Origin: Ferrimonas balearica DSM 9799
GTDB lineage: Bacteria; Pseudomonadota; Gammaproteobacteria; Enterobacterales; Shewanellaceae
Length of the DNA: 64,000 nt
NCBI RefSeq assembly: GCF_000148645.1
Contig: NC_014541.1
Coordinates: 2,069,139 to 2,133,138 of the forward strand
Reading direction: 5' to 3'
Shown here one piece after another: positions 19,453 to 26,763 of this stretch. Numbering within the stretch: position 1 is the first letter of the stretch; every line of letters starts with the position of its first letter. The notes under the pieces are model-generated. The model had not been told where the DNA came from. It did not search any database and saw nothing but the letters and a program-made list of their open reading frames with translations. The position numbers were made by a program, and so were the translations under genes.

Positions 19453-20089
19453 ACCGTTGCCACATCAGCTCACGATTGTATTCGTATTGCACGTAAAAGG
19501 TTAGTACGAACAATAGGATGTAACACAATGTCCCCCAGCCGTAGGTGAGATCGGCGATGTCCACCAGCTTAAACACCGAGACGAAGAAGCTGATCATGTA
19601 GATCTCGATCATGCTGAGCTGATCCAGGGTAGGGTGATGCAACAGCAACCAGCGCACGGTTTCCCGGCGGATGCCGAAATGAAGCAGTACCAGCTGCGTC
19701 AGGATCGAGAGCAACAGCAGCAGTGGGGCAATTACTCCGGCCACCAATACAGCGATGCCCACCAGCACAAAGCCCTGGTCCATCACCACCATGGCACCGT
19801 GAAGCACCGTGGTTTGGCGGATATTGCCCACCAGATCGATCTCCAGAATCGGCATCAGGTTTGCGGGGAAATAGAGGATCAATGCCGCCAGTGCCAGCGC
19901 CATCAACCCACCCATATCGCAATAGGGCGCGTCATAAATTCGGCTGTGGCAGCGGGGGCAGAAGGCGCGCATACCCCGGGGCAGGGCACGGCGGCGCACA
20001 TAGGTATCACAGGTGGGACACAATAACGGGCGACTGGACAAGAAGGCGCGTCCTGCAGTTTCCTTAAGATTGAGCTCGAGTTTACTCAA
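19430..20089 (-). CDS. letA: LetA N-terminal half (PqiA-family membrane protein)
   Basis: A 219-residue protein with CPTC near residue 24 and CPRC near 44, then about four hydrophobic segments. It is the first half of a LetA-type protein. LetA works in the inner membrane with LetB in lipid trafficking. The order letA(N)-letA(C)-letB, with overlaps at both junctions, indicates one operon. E. coli has a single letA, so the split is either the ancestral two-gene state or a fission; the reading frames themselves are clean. A divergent gap of 128 bases to msrC should hold both promoters. Confidence 0.9.
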   Translation of the reverse strand: MSKLELNLKETAGRAFLSSRPLLCPTCDTYVRRRALPRGMRAFCPRCHSRIYDAPYCDMGGLMALALAALILYFPANLMPILEIDLVGNIRQTTVLHGAMVVMDQGFVLVGIAVLVAGVIAPLLLLLSILTQLVLLHFGIRRETVRWLLLHHPTLDQLSMIEIYMISFFVSVFKLVDIADLTYGWGTLCYILLFVLTFYVQYEYNRELMWQRYDETYGK

Positions 20090-20217
20090 AATACCCGGGC
20101 TTTTCAGTTCAATTGCCCCGGAACTGTCCGTTTAGCGGCAACTCTCCGCGCTAGTCCTTGACTGACAGGGCGTAAACTGGATTAATGGCAGGCTGTTGAG
20201 AACTCTGCATTGCGGCC

Positions 20218-20691
20218 ATGTCTGTACATACACCCGTGGATTATTCCTCCCTGCTTGCTCAGGCCAAAGCGTTGACCGACGGCGAGCCCAATCTGATTGC
20301 CAACCTGTCCAATCTTTCTGCTCTGCTTTATCACGGCCTGGGCCGGGTAAACTGGGCGGGGTTCTACCTGAAAGAGGGTGAGGGGCTGGTGCTGGGCCCG
20401 TTCCAGGGCAATGTCGCGTGTGTGCGCATTCCTTGGGGCAAAGGCGTTTGTGGCACCGCTGCCGCAAGCGGTGAAGTTCAACGGGTAGAAGACGTGCATG
20501 CGTTCGCGGGCCACATCGCCTGCGACGCCGCCAGCAATTCTGAAATCGTGCTGCCGATCCTGGTTAATGGTGAGGTAGTGGCGGTATTGGATATCGACAG
20601 CCCGGAATTCGGTCGCTTTACTGAAGAGGACCAGGCCGGACTCGAACCCATTGCTGAGTTGATCGCGACACGATTTGCGACGGCAGGATAA
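20218..20691 (+). CDS. msrC: free methionine-R-sulfoxide reductase
   Basis: Reduces free L-methionine-(R)-sulfoxide; a GAF-fold cytosolic enzyme. The 157 residues hold three cysteines at the family positions: VACVRIPWGKGVCGTAA (about residues 63 and 77-78) and HIACDAASNSEI (about 103). VLDIDSPEFGRFTEED lies toward the end. The stop codon overlaps the next start by one base (TAATG). Position before proQ-prc matches E. coli (yebR-proQ-prc). Confidence 0.94.
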   Translation: MSVHTPVDYSSLLAQAKALTDGEPNLIANLSNLSALLYHGLGRVNWAGFYLKEGEGLVLGPFQGNVACVRIPWGKGVCGTAAASGEVQRVEDVHAFAGHIACDAASNSEIVLPILVNGEVVAVLDIDSPEFGRFTEEDQAGLEPIAELIATRFATAG

Positions 20692-20990
20692 TGAAAGAGT
20701 TTGTATCTGTTTATACCTACCTGGTAGAGCCCCACGAAGTGGGCGAGTGGGAAGGGGAAGAAGCACTGGCTGCTGAAAACCTGAACCGGCTCTATCATGC
20801 GGTTTATGATGCGGCTGATGATGACATTGAGCCTGGCTTGCTCGAAGAGATGTTGTCAGCCGTATGGCCTCACTGGCAATTTAATCCCCAGTTACTGGAA
20901 CTGGATGATGATCTAACCGACGCTTTTGTCGAAACACTGTTTTCCCACTTTGACCCGAATGCGGGCCAGGATGAGTTTGATGACCACTGA
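20691..20990 (+). CDS. very acidic small protein of unknown function coupled to proQ
   Basis: A 99-residue protein I do not recognise. It has about 26 Asp/Glu against only 2 Lys/Arg, aromatic residues spread throughout, no signal peptide and no cysteines. Its start overlaps the msrC stop by one base and its end overlaps the proQ start by 11 bases, so all three are probably translated from one message. The acidity contrasts sharply with the strongly basic ProQ encoded next. A regulatory or nucleic-acid-mimic role is possible but only inferred. Confidence 0.75.
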   Translation: MKEFVSVYTYLVEPHEVGEWEGEEALAAENLNRLYHAVYDAADDDIEPGLLEEMLSAVWPHWQFNPQLLELDDDLTDAFVETLFSHFDPNAGQDEFDDH

Positions 20991-21636
20991 ACAACCGAAC
21001 ACCCAGGAATCCACTGCAGAGAAGCTGACGGACGTAAAAGCCGTTATCGCCTACCTGGCGGAGAAGTTTCCCGCGTGTTTTTCCCTTGAAGGCGATGCCA
21101 AGCCGCTGAAAATCGGCCTGTTCCAGGAACTGGCTGAGCGTCTGGAAGGTGATGAGCGGGTCAGCAAGACCCAGCTGCGCCAGGCTCTGCGTCGCTACAC
21201 CAACTCCTGGCGTTACCTGCGTTGTCAGAAAGCCGGTGCCCAGCGCGTAGACCTCGATGGGAACGAAGTGGGCGAATTGGAAGCCGAGCACGTAGAACAT
21301 GCTCAGCAGGCCCTGAAAGAGAGCCAAGACAAGGCCAAAGCCGCCCGCGCTGAGAAGCAGGGCAGCAAGCCGGCTAAGCGTCCTGAAGGTCGGAAGCCGG
21401 CTCGTGCCGAACGTCCGAAAACCGCTAAGCTCAAGAGTAAGCCGGAAACCAAGCGGAACCAGGCACCGCTGCAGACTGTCTCATCAGACAAGCTGAAAGT
21501 GGATCAGAACGTCATGGTTCAGCTGGGTCGCTCCCCGGCCAAAGGGGTTATCGTAGACATTAACCGCGAAGATGTGATGGTTCGTCTGGAAACCGGTCTC
21601 ACCGTAAAGGTTAAAGCCGAACACATTCGCATCTAA
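20980..21636 (+). CDS. proQ: ProQ RNA chaperone
   Basis: RNA-binding global regulator that binds structured small RNAs and mRNA 3' ends, first found as a ProP effector. The N-terminal FinO-like domain is visible (FPACFSLEGDAKPLKIGLF near 30, SKTQLRQALRRYTNSWRYL near 65, RVDLDGNEVGEL near 93). A Lys/Arg/Pro/Ala-rich linker spans about 115-165, and a C-terminal Tudor-like domain ends VKVKAEHIRI. Length is 218 from the ATG at 20980, which has AGG 9 bases upstream; 20971 is an alternative. It is followed 31 bases later by prc, as in E. coli. Confidence 0.95.
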   Translation: MTTEQPNTQESTAEKLTDVKAVIAYLAEKFPACFSLEGDAKPLKIGLFQELAERLEGDERVSKTQLRQALRRYTNSWRYLRCQKAGAQRVDLDGNEVGELEAEHVEHAQQALKESQDKAKAARAEKQGSKPAKRPEGRKPARAERPKTAKLKSKPETKRNQAPLQTVSSDKLKVDQNVMVQLGRSPAKGVIVDINREDVMVRLETGLTVKVKAEHIRI

Positions 21637-21667
21637 CGCATCAGCAGCGAAAAGGAGTTGCGAGTCG

Positions 21668-23713
21668 ATGATGAAAAAAACCTTGTCTGCGCTGGTTGCG
21701 GGGGTTCTGCTCTCGACCCAGGCTTGGGCTCTGGCCCCGGACATTACTGCTTCTGACCTGCCGGTATTGGCTCAGGAAGCTCAACATCGCGTCGCCAGTA
21801 AGCGTGTGGCTGACCTGTTTACCCGGTCCCACTACCGTAAGTTCGACATGGACACGGCGTTCTCCAGTGACGTCTTCGACCGCTATCTCCAACAGCTGGA
21901 TTTCAACCGTTCTTTGCTACTGGCAAAAGACGTCGCTCGCTTTGAGGGCCAGCGTGATGCGTTTGCCAAGCAGGTTGCCGAAGGTGACCTGACACTGGCC
22001 TACGAGATGAACCAATTGGCGATGCAGCGCCGCTACGAGCGCCTCGCCTATGCGCTGACCTTGCTCGACACGCCGATCAAATTTGATGTGGCTGGCGACA
22101 AGTATCACTTCGACCGCGAGGAAGCGCCGTGGGCCACCACCACGGCGGAACTCGATGAGCTGTGGCGTCAACGGGTCAAATACGACGCGTTGAACCTGGC
22201 ACTGACCGGCAAAGAGTGGCCCGAGATCCAGGAGATGCTGGAGAAGCGCTACAACAACGCCATCAAGCGCCTGACTCAGACCAACAGCGAAGACGTGTTC
22301 CAGTCGGTGATGAACGCTTACGCCTACACCATCGAACCGCACACCAGCTACCTGTCCCCGCGTAACGCGGATCGCTTCCAGACCGAGATGAACCTCTCTC
22401 TTGAAGGGATTGGTGCCGTCCTGCAGATGACTGACGACTACACCGTGGTGCGATCGCTGGTCACCGGCGGCCCGGCGGACCGCCAGGGCGAACTGTCTCC
22501 CAACGACAAGATCATTGGGGTTGGGCAGGAAGGTAAAGAGGTGGTCGACGTGATCGGCTGGCGCCTGGATGACGTGGTGGACCTGATCAAAGGCCCCAAA
22601 GACTCCAAGGTGACCCTGCAGGTGTTGCCTGCCAAAGGCGGCAACAATGCCCGCGCTAAAGAGATCGTGATTGTGCGTGACAAGGTTCGCCTTGAAGACC
22701 GTGCGGTGAAATCTGAAGTGTTGGAGATTGAGCAGGGCAACGGCGAAGCGCGTCGCATTGGTGTTATCGAGATCCCCAGCTTCTACATGAACATCAGCCA
22801 GGATGTGGCTCAACAGCTGATCAAACTGGATGCTGAGAATGTAGAGGGCGTGGTGATCGACCTGCGTGGTAACGGCGGTGGTGCGCTGAGTGAAGCCAGT
22901 CTGCTGACCGGCTTGTTTATCCGCCAGGGGCCGGTGGTTCAGATCCGGGACCAGCGCGGGCGCATCAGCGTCAATGGCGACAACGACGGGCAGGTGACCT
23001 ACGACGGTCCGCTGACCGTGATGGTTGACCGCTACAGCGCCTCCGCGTCTGAGATCTTCGCTGCGGCGATGCAGGATTATGGCCGGGCCCTGATCATCGG
23101 TGAGCAAACCTTTGGTAAGGGCACCGTACAGCAGCACCGCGGCCTGGGTCGGATCTACGACCTGTACGAAAAGCCGATGGGCAACGTCACCTACACCATT
23201 GCCAAGTTCTACCGCATCAACGGCGGCAGCACTCAACTGGAAGGGGTGATGCCTGACCTGCTGTTCCCGAGTTTTGTCGAGCACGGCGAGTATGGCGAGT
23301 CTCAGGAGAAGAATCCGTTGCCTTGGGATTCCATTCCGAGCGCGCGCTACGGCCGCATGGGTGAGGTGCCGGACGAGATGCTGGCGCAGCTGAAGCAGCG
23401 CCACCAGGCCCGTATCCAGGGCGAGCTTGAGTTCCAGTTACTGGACGAAGACATTGCCCGTTACCGCAAGGACAAGGATAAGGGTTGGATCTCGCTGGTG
23501 AAGGCGGAGCGCGAAGCGGAGTCCGAGGCGGAAGATGCCCGCGAACTGGAGCGCATCAACGCCCGTCGCCAAGCCATCGGTGAGGCGCCGATCGAGGACC
23601 TTGCCGCTGCAGAGGACGACACCGAAGTGCCGGACTTCCTACTGGACGAGGCGGGGGCCATCACCCTCGACATGATCGACTGGACTCGCTTGGCAAAAAG
23701 CAAAAACAGCTGA
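21668..23713 (+). CDS. prc: carboxy-terminal processing protease (tail-specific protease)
   Basis: Periplasmic S41 serine protease that degrades tagged proteins and trims PBP3, among others. Signal peptide in the first ~23 residues (MMKKTLSALVAGVLLSTQAWA). The PDZ region covers about 240-330. Catalytic serine in RYSASASEIF near 457 and catalytic lysine in FGKGTVQQHRG near 480. A C-terminal DUF3340-like region follows. Length is 681 (E. coli 682). Two adjacent ATGs (21668, 21671) are possible starts; AAAGGAG lies upstream of both. Confidence 0.96.
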   Translation: MMKKTLSALVAGVLLSTQAWALAPDITASDLPVLAQEAQHRVASKRVADLFTRSHYRKFDMDTAFSSDVFDRYLQQLDFNRSLLLAKDVARFEGQRDAFAKQVAEGDLTLAYEMNQLAMQRRYERLAYALTLLDTPIKFDVAGDKYHFDREEAPWATTTAELDELWRQRVKYDALNLALTGKEWPEIQEMLEKRYNNAIKRLTQTNSEDVFQSVMNAYAYTIEPHTSYLSPRNADRFQTEMNLSLEGIGAVLQMTDDYTVVRSLVTGGPADRQGELSPNDKIIGVGQEGKEVVDVIGWRLDDVVDLIKGPKDSKVTLQVLPAKGGNNARAKEIVIVRDKVRLEDRAVKSEVLEIEQGNGEARRIGVIEIPSFYMNISQDVAQQLIKLDAENVEGVVIDLRGNGGGALSEASLLTGLFIRQGPVVQIRDQRGRISVNGDNDGQVTYDGPLTVMVDRYSASASEIFAAAMQDYGRALIIGEQTFGKGTVQQHRGLGRIYDLYEKPMGNVTYTIAKFYRINGGSTQLEGVMPDLLFPSFVEHGEYGESQEKNPLPWDSIPSARYGRMGEVPDEMLAQLKQRHQARIQGELEFQLLDEDIARYRKDKDKGWISLVKAEREAESEAEDARELERINARRQAIGEAPIEDLAAAEDDTEVPDFLLDEAGAITLDMIDWTRLAKSKNS

Positions 23714-23739
23714 TTAATCCATTGCTTAGATACCCCAAA

Positions 23740-23765
23740 GGGCCGCACTCAGTGCGGCCCTTTTT
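23740..23765 (+). terminator. terminator of prc
   Basis: GGGCCGCAC and GTGCGGCCC pair around TCA, flanked by AAA and TTTTT. Classical rho-independent form ending the msrC-prc operon. Confidence 0.9.
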
Positions 23766-23818
23766 ATTGCCCCCGCCTTGTTCTCACTAGCGCCTTCGTG
23801 TTAAATAATTTGATGCGT

Positions 23819-23834
23819 ATCACAAAATAACAAC
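23819..23834 (+). promoter_or_regulatory. CRP/FNR-type operator upstream of the NSS transporter
   Basis: TTTGATGCGTATCACA fits the CRP dyad TGTGA-N6-TCACA at 9 of 10 positions and also fits an FNR-type TTGAT-N4-ATCAA at 9 of 10. It ends 14 bases before the transporter ATG, so if bound it would more likely act as a block or within the leader. Which factor binds cannot be decided from sequence. Confidence 0.4.
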
Positions 23835-23848
23835 AAACAGGACGTTTT

Positions 23849-25225
23849 ATGACGCAGCAAGCAGTGACCCATGGACGGTGGTCGAGTCGTTTGACCTATA
23901 TCCTGGCTGCCACCGGCGCCGCAGTAGGGTTGGGGAACATCTGGAAGTTTCCTTACATCATGGGGGAGAACGGCGGGGGCGCCTTCGTACTGGTCTATCT
24001 CCTGTGCATCCTATTTATCGGCATCCCCATCATGATGTCGGAAGTGATCATCGGTAAGTTTGGCCGGCAGACGCCAGCCCGTTCAGCGGTGCTGATGTCC
24101 GAGGCCTCCGGTGGCGGCAAGGGCTGGGCGGTCGTCGGCTGGTCCGGCGTGTTGGCCGGTTACCTGATCCTCTCTTTCTACGTCGTGATTGCCGGTTGGG
24201 CGTTGGCGTATACCTGGTATGGGTTTAACGGCGTATTCGAGGGGCGTGACCCGGCCCAGATCGGCGAACTGTTCACCGGGCTTAATGCCAGCCCTGGTCC
24301 TCTGATGGCCTGGAGTGCCGTCATCATCCTCGGCACCGTGCTGGTGGTTGGCAAGGGCGTTCGCGCCGGGCTGGAACGGGCGGTGAACTGGATGATGCCT
24401 GCGCTGTTGGTGCTGCTGATTGTGATGGTGATCTATGCGGCGCGCCGGGGCGACTTTATGGCGGCGTTCGACTTCATGTTCAATGCGGACTTCAGTGCTT
24501 TGAGCTGGAATGGTGTCCTCATCGCCCTGGGCCACAGCTTCTTCACCCTCTCTCTGGCCTCCGGGATCATGACCATGTACGGCGCCTACCTGCCTGAGCA
24601 AACCTCGGTGGTGAAAACCTCCATCTGGATCGCGCTGATGGACACCATGGTGGCGATGCTGGCCGGTTTGGCCATCTATCCCATCGTATTCGCCAATGGC
24701 CTCGAGCCCGGGGCCGGCCCGGGCCTTATCTTCCAGACGCTGCCCATCGCCTTTGGCTCGATGCCGTTGGGGCAACTGTTTGGCGGCCTGTTTTTCCTGA
24801 TGCTGGTGGTGGCGGCCTTCACCTCCGCCATTGCCCTGATTGAGTCCTCAGTGGCCTGGCTGGTCGAGAAGCGCGGCATGAGCCGGATGGGCGCGGCCTT
24901 TACCGCGGGCTTCGGCATCTGGTCCCTCAGCTTGCTGACGGTGTTTTCGGTAACCGGTGCGCCCTGGGCGACGGTGTCCCTGTGGAGCGACATCAGCATC
25001 ACCCTGTTTGACCTGCTCGACTACATCACGGCCAACATCATGCTGCCCCTGGGCGGATTGATGATCGCGATATTCACTGGGTACCGCGTTCGTAAGGAGA
25101 TCACCTGTCGTGAGATTGGCAGCGTAAAATCGATCTACGCCATCTGGCGCATCTCGGTACGTTACGTGGCGCCCATTGCCATCACCCTGGTGTTCCTGCA
25201 ACTGATTGGGGTGTTGGGCCTGTAA
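23849..25225 (+). CDS. sodium-dependent transporter of the NSS (SNF) family
   Basis: A 458-residue inner-membrane protein with about 11-12 hydrophobic segments. The neurotransmitter:sodium symporter hallmark GLGNIWKFPYIMGENGGGAF (about residues 31-50) carries the sodium and substrate site of the LeuT fold. The mid-protein segment LGHSFFTLSLASGIMTMYGAY near 230 is also typical. NSS proteins in bacteria usually take up amino acids with Na+, but the substrate is not readable. It is followed by a second sodium-linked transporter gene, so both may respond to sodium or amino-acid status. Confidence 0.9.
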   Translation: MTQQAVTHGRWSSRLTYILAATGAAVGLGNIWKFPYIMGENGGGAFVLVYLLCILFIGIPIMMSEVIIGKFGRQTPARSAVLMSEASGGGKGWAVVGWSGVLAGYLILSFYVVIAGWALAYTWYGFNGVFEGRDPAQIGELFTGLNASPGPLMAWSAVIILGTVLVVGKGVRAGLERAVNWMMPALLVLLIVMVIYAARRGDFMAAFDFMFNADFSALSWNGVLIALGHSFFTLSLASGIMTMYGAYLPEQTSVVKTSIWIALMDTMVAMLAGLAIYPIVFANGLEPGAGPGLIFQTLPIAFGSMPLGQLFGGLFFLMLVVAAFTSAIALIESSVAWLVEKRGMSRMGAAFTAGFGIWSLSLLTVFSVTGAPWATVSLWSDISITLFDLLDYITANIMLPLGGLMIAIFTGYRVRKEITCREIGSVKSIYAIWRISVRYVAPIAITLVFLQLIGVLGL

Positions 25226-25250
25226 TCGGCCACACTCACAGGGACTGTCT

Positions 25251-25272
25251 GACGCCGTCTTCGGACGGCGTC
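25251..25272 (+). terminator. hairpin between the two sodium-linked transporters
   Basis: A perfect 9-bp stem, GACGCCGTC with GACGGCGTC, closed by a TTCG tetraloop. The tail GCTATTTG is weak, so termination would be partial, or the hairpin may mark an mRNA end. Confidence 0.5.
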
Positions 25273-25293
25273 GCTATTTGAATAGTGGATGTT

Positions 25294-26751
25294 ATGGAAC
25301 CCAAATCCCCCTCACTTTTTGATGCGCTCGCGCCGGTGGCGGTTCTGATCGCCGGGCTGGCGGCATCGGTTACCCTCTATGGCGACAACGCGTCTTATGG
25401 GCCGAACCAGATTGTGCTGTTTCTGGCCGCCGGTGTCGCGATGATCATTGGCTGGAAAAATGGTTATGACTGGGAGCGACTGGAACTCGGCCTGCAGCAA
25501 GGCATCAGTATCTCCATCGGTGCCATTCTGATCCTGTTGGCGGTGGGCAGCCTGATCGGTACCTTCCTGCTCTCGGGCACGGTACCCACACTGATCTATT
25601 ACGGCCTGCACCTGCTCAATCCCGCCATCTTCTACGCCGCGGCGTGTGTTATCTGCGCGGTGGTGGCGCTCTCCATCGGCAGCTCCTGGACGGTGGCGGC
25701 GACGGTCGGTGTGGCTTTGATGGGCGTCAGCCAGGGCCTCGGCATGGATAAGGCGATCACCGCCGGTGCGGTGATCTCCGGGGCATACTTCGGTGACAAG
25801 ATGTCTCCCTTGTCGGAAACCACCAACCTGGCTCCTGCGGTGGCGGGCTCTGAGCTGTTCAGTCATATCCGCAATATGGCCCGCACCTCCATTCCGGCGT
25901 TTGTGCTGGCGTTGTTGGTGTTTGTGGCACTGGGCTGGGGGCAGGGCAGTGATTACGACCCGTCCCGACTCGATGCCATCGCGACGGGCCTGCAATCGCA
26001 GTTCACACTGGGCTGGTATCTGCTGCTGCCGTTGGTGCTGGTGTTGGTGTTGGCGGTGCTTAAAGTACCGGCGTTTCCCGCCATCGCCATCGGTGCCCTG
26101 ACCGGCGGGTTGTGGGCCGCACTGTTTCAGCCGGAAGCGATTCAGAGCATGACAGACACCACCGGCAGCTATGGGCTGCAGGCGCTCACCGTTGTCTGGC
26201 AGGCACTGTTTGAGGGCATTACCGTTGAAACTGGTTCCGATGATCTGGATGCGCTGCTCTCTGGCGGTGGTATGGGCTCAATGCTCAATACGGTGTGGTT
26301 GATTCTGGCGGCGATGTGCTTTGGCGCGGTGATGGAAACTTGTGGCCTGCTTAAGCGGTTGGTGCAGGCGATCCTGTCTGGCGTTCGCAGCAGCGGATCG
26401 CTGATTGCCACCACCATCACCAGCTGTTTTGGCGTTAACCTGCTGACCGCGGATCAATACATCGCCATTGTGGTGCCGGGACGGATGTTTAAGTCCGCCT
26501 ACGAGGAGCAGGGCTTGTCTCCGCTCAACCTCTCCCGGGCGTTGGAGGACGGGGGCACCATCACCTCGCCGTTGGTTCCGTGGAACAGCTGTGGGGCCTA
26601 CATGCAGGGTGTGTTAATGGTGAATCCGATTGATTACGCTTTGTACGCCTTTTTTAACTGGTTCAGTCCTGTGCTTGGTATACTCCTCGCTCACCTGGGG
26701 GTGGGGATCAAGATGGCTCTGCCCCGTGCCACACGCCTCGAAGAGCAGTAA
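25294..26751 (+). CDS. Na+/H+ antiporter of the NhaC family
   Basis: About 485 residues and roughly 12 membrane segments. Typical NhaC phrases are SIGSSWTVAATVGVALMGV near 130, ISGAYFGDKMSPLSETTNLAP near 160, and near the C-terminus the LEDGGTITSPLVPWNSCGAYM stretch. Such proteins exchange Na+ for H+; some members are malate/lactate exchangers, so substrate is uncertain. A GTG at 25285 is an alternative in-frame start with no better ribosome site. It ends 12 bases before pepN. Confidence 0.88.
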   Translation: MEPKSPSLFDALAPVAVLIAGLAASVTLYGDNASYGPNQIVLFLAAGVAMIIGWKNGYDWERLELGLQQGISISIGAILILLAVGSLIGTFLLSGTVPTLIYYGLHLLNPAIFYAAACVICAVVALSIGSSWTVAATVGVALMGVSQGLGMDKAITAGAVISGAYFGDKMSPLSETTNLAPAVAGSELFSHIRNMARTSIPAFVLALLVFVALGWGQGSDYDPSRLDAIATGLQSQFTLGWYLLLPLVLVLVLAVLKVPAFPAIAIGALTGGLWAALFQPEAIQSMTDTTGSYGLQALTVVWQALFEGITVETGSDDLDALLSGGGMGSMLNTVWLILAAMCFGAVMETCGLLKRLVQAILSGVRSSGSLIATTITSCFGVNLLTADQYIAIVVPGRMFKSAYEEQGLSPLNLSRALEDGGTITSPLVPWNSCGAYMQGVLMVNPIDYALYAFFNWFSPVLGILLAHLGVGIKMALPRATRLEEQ

Positions 26752-26763
26752 GGAGCGCGCTAC

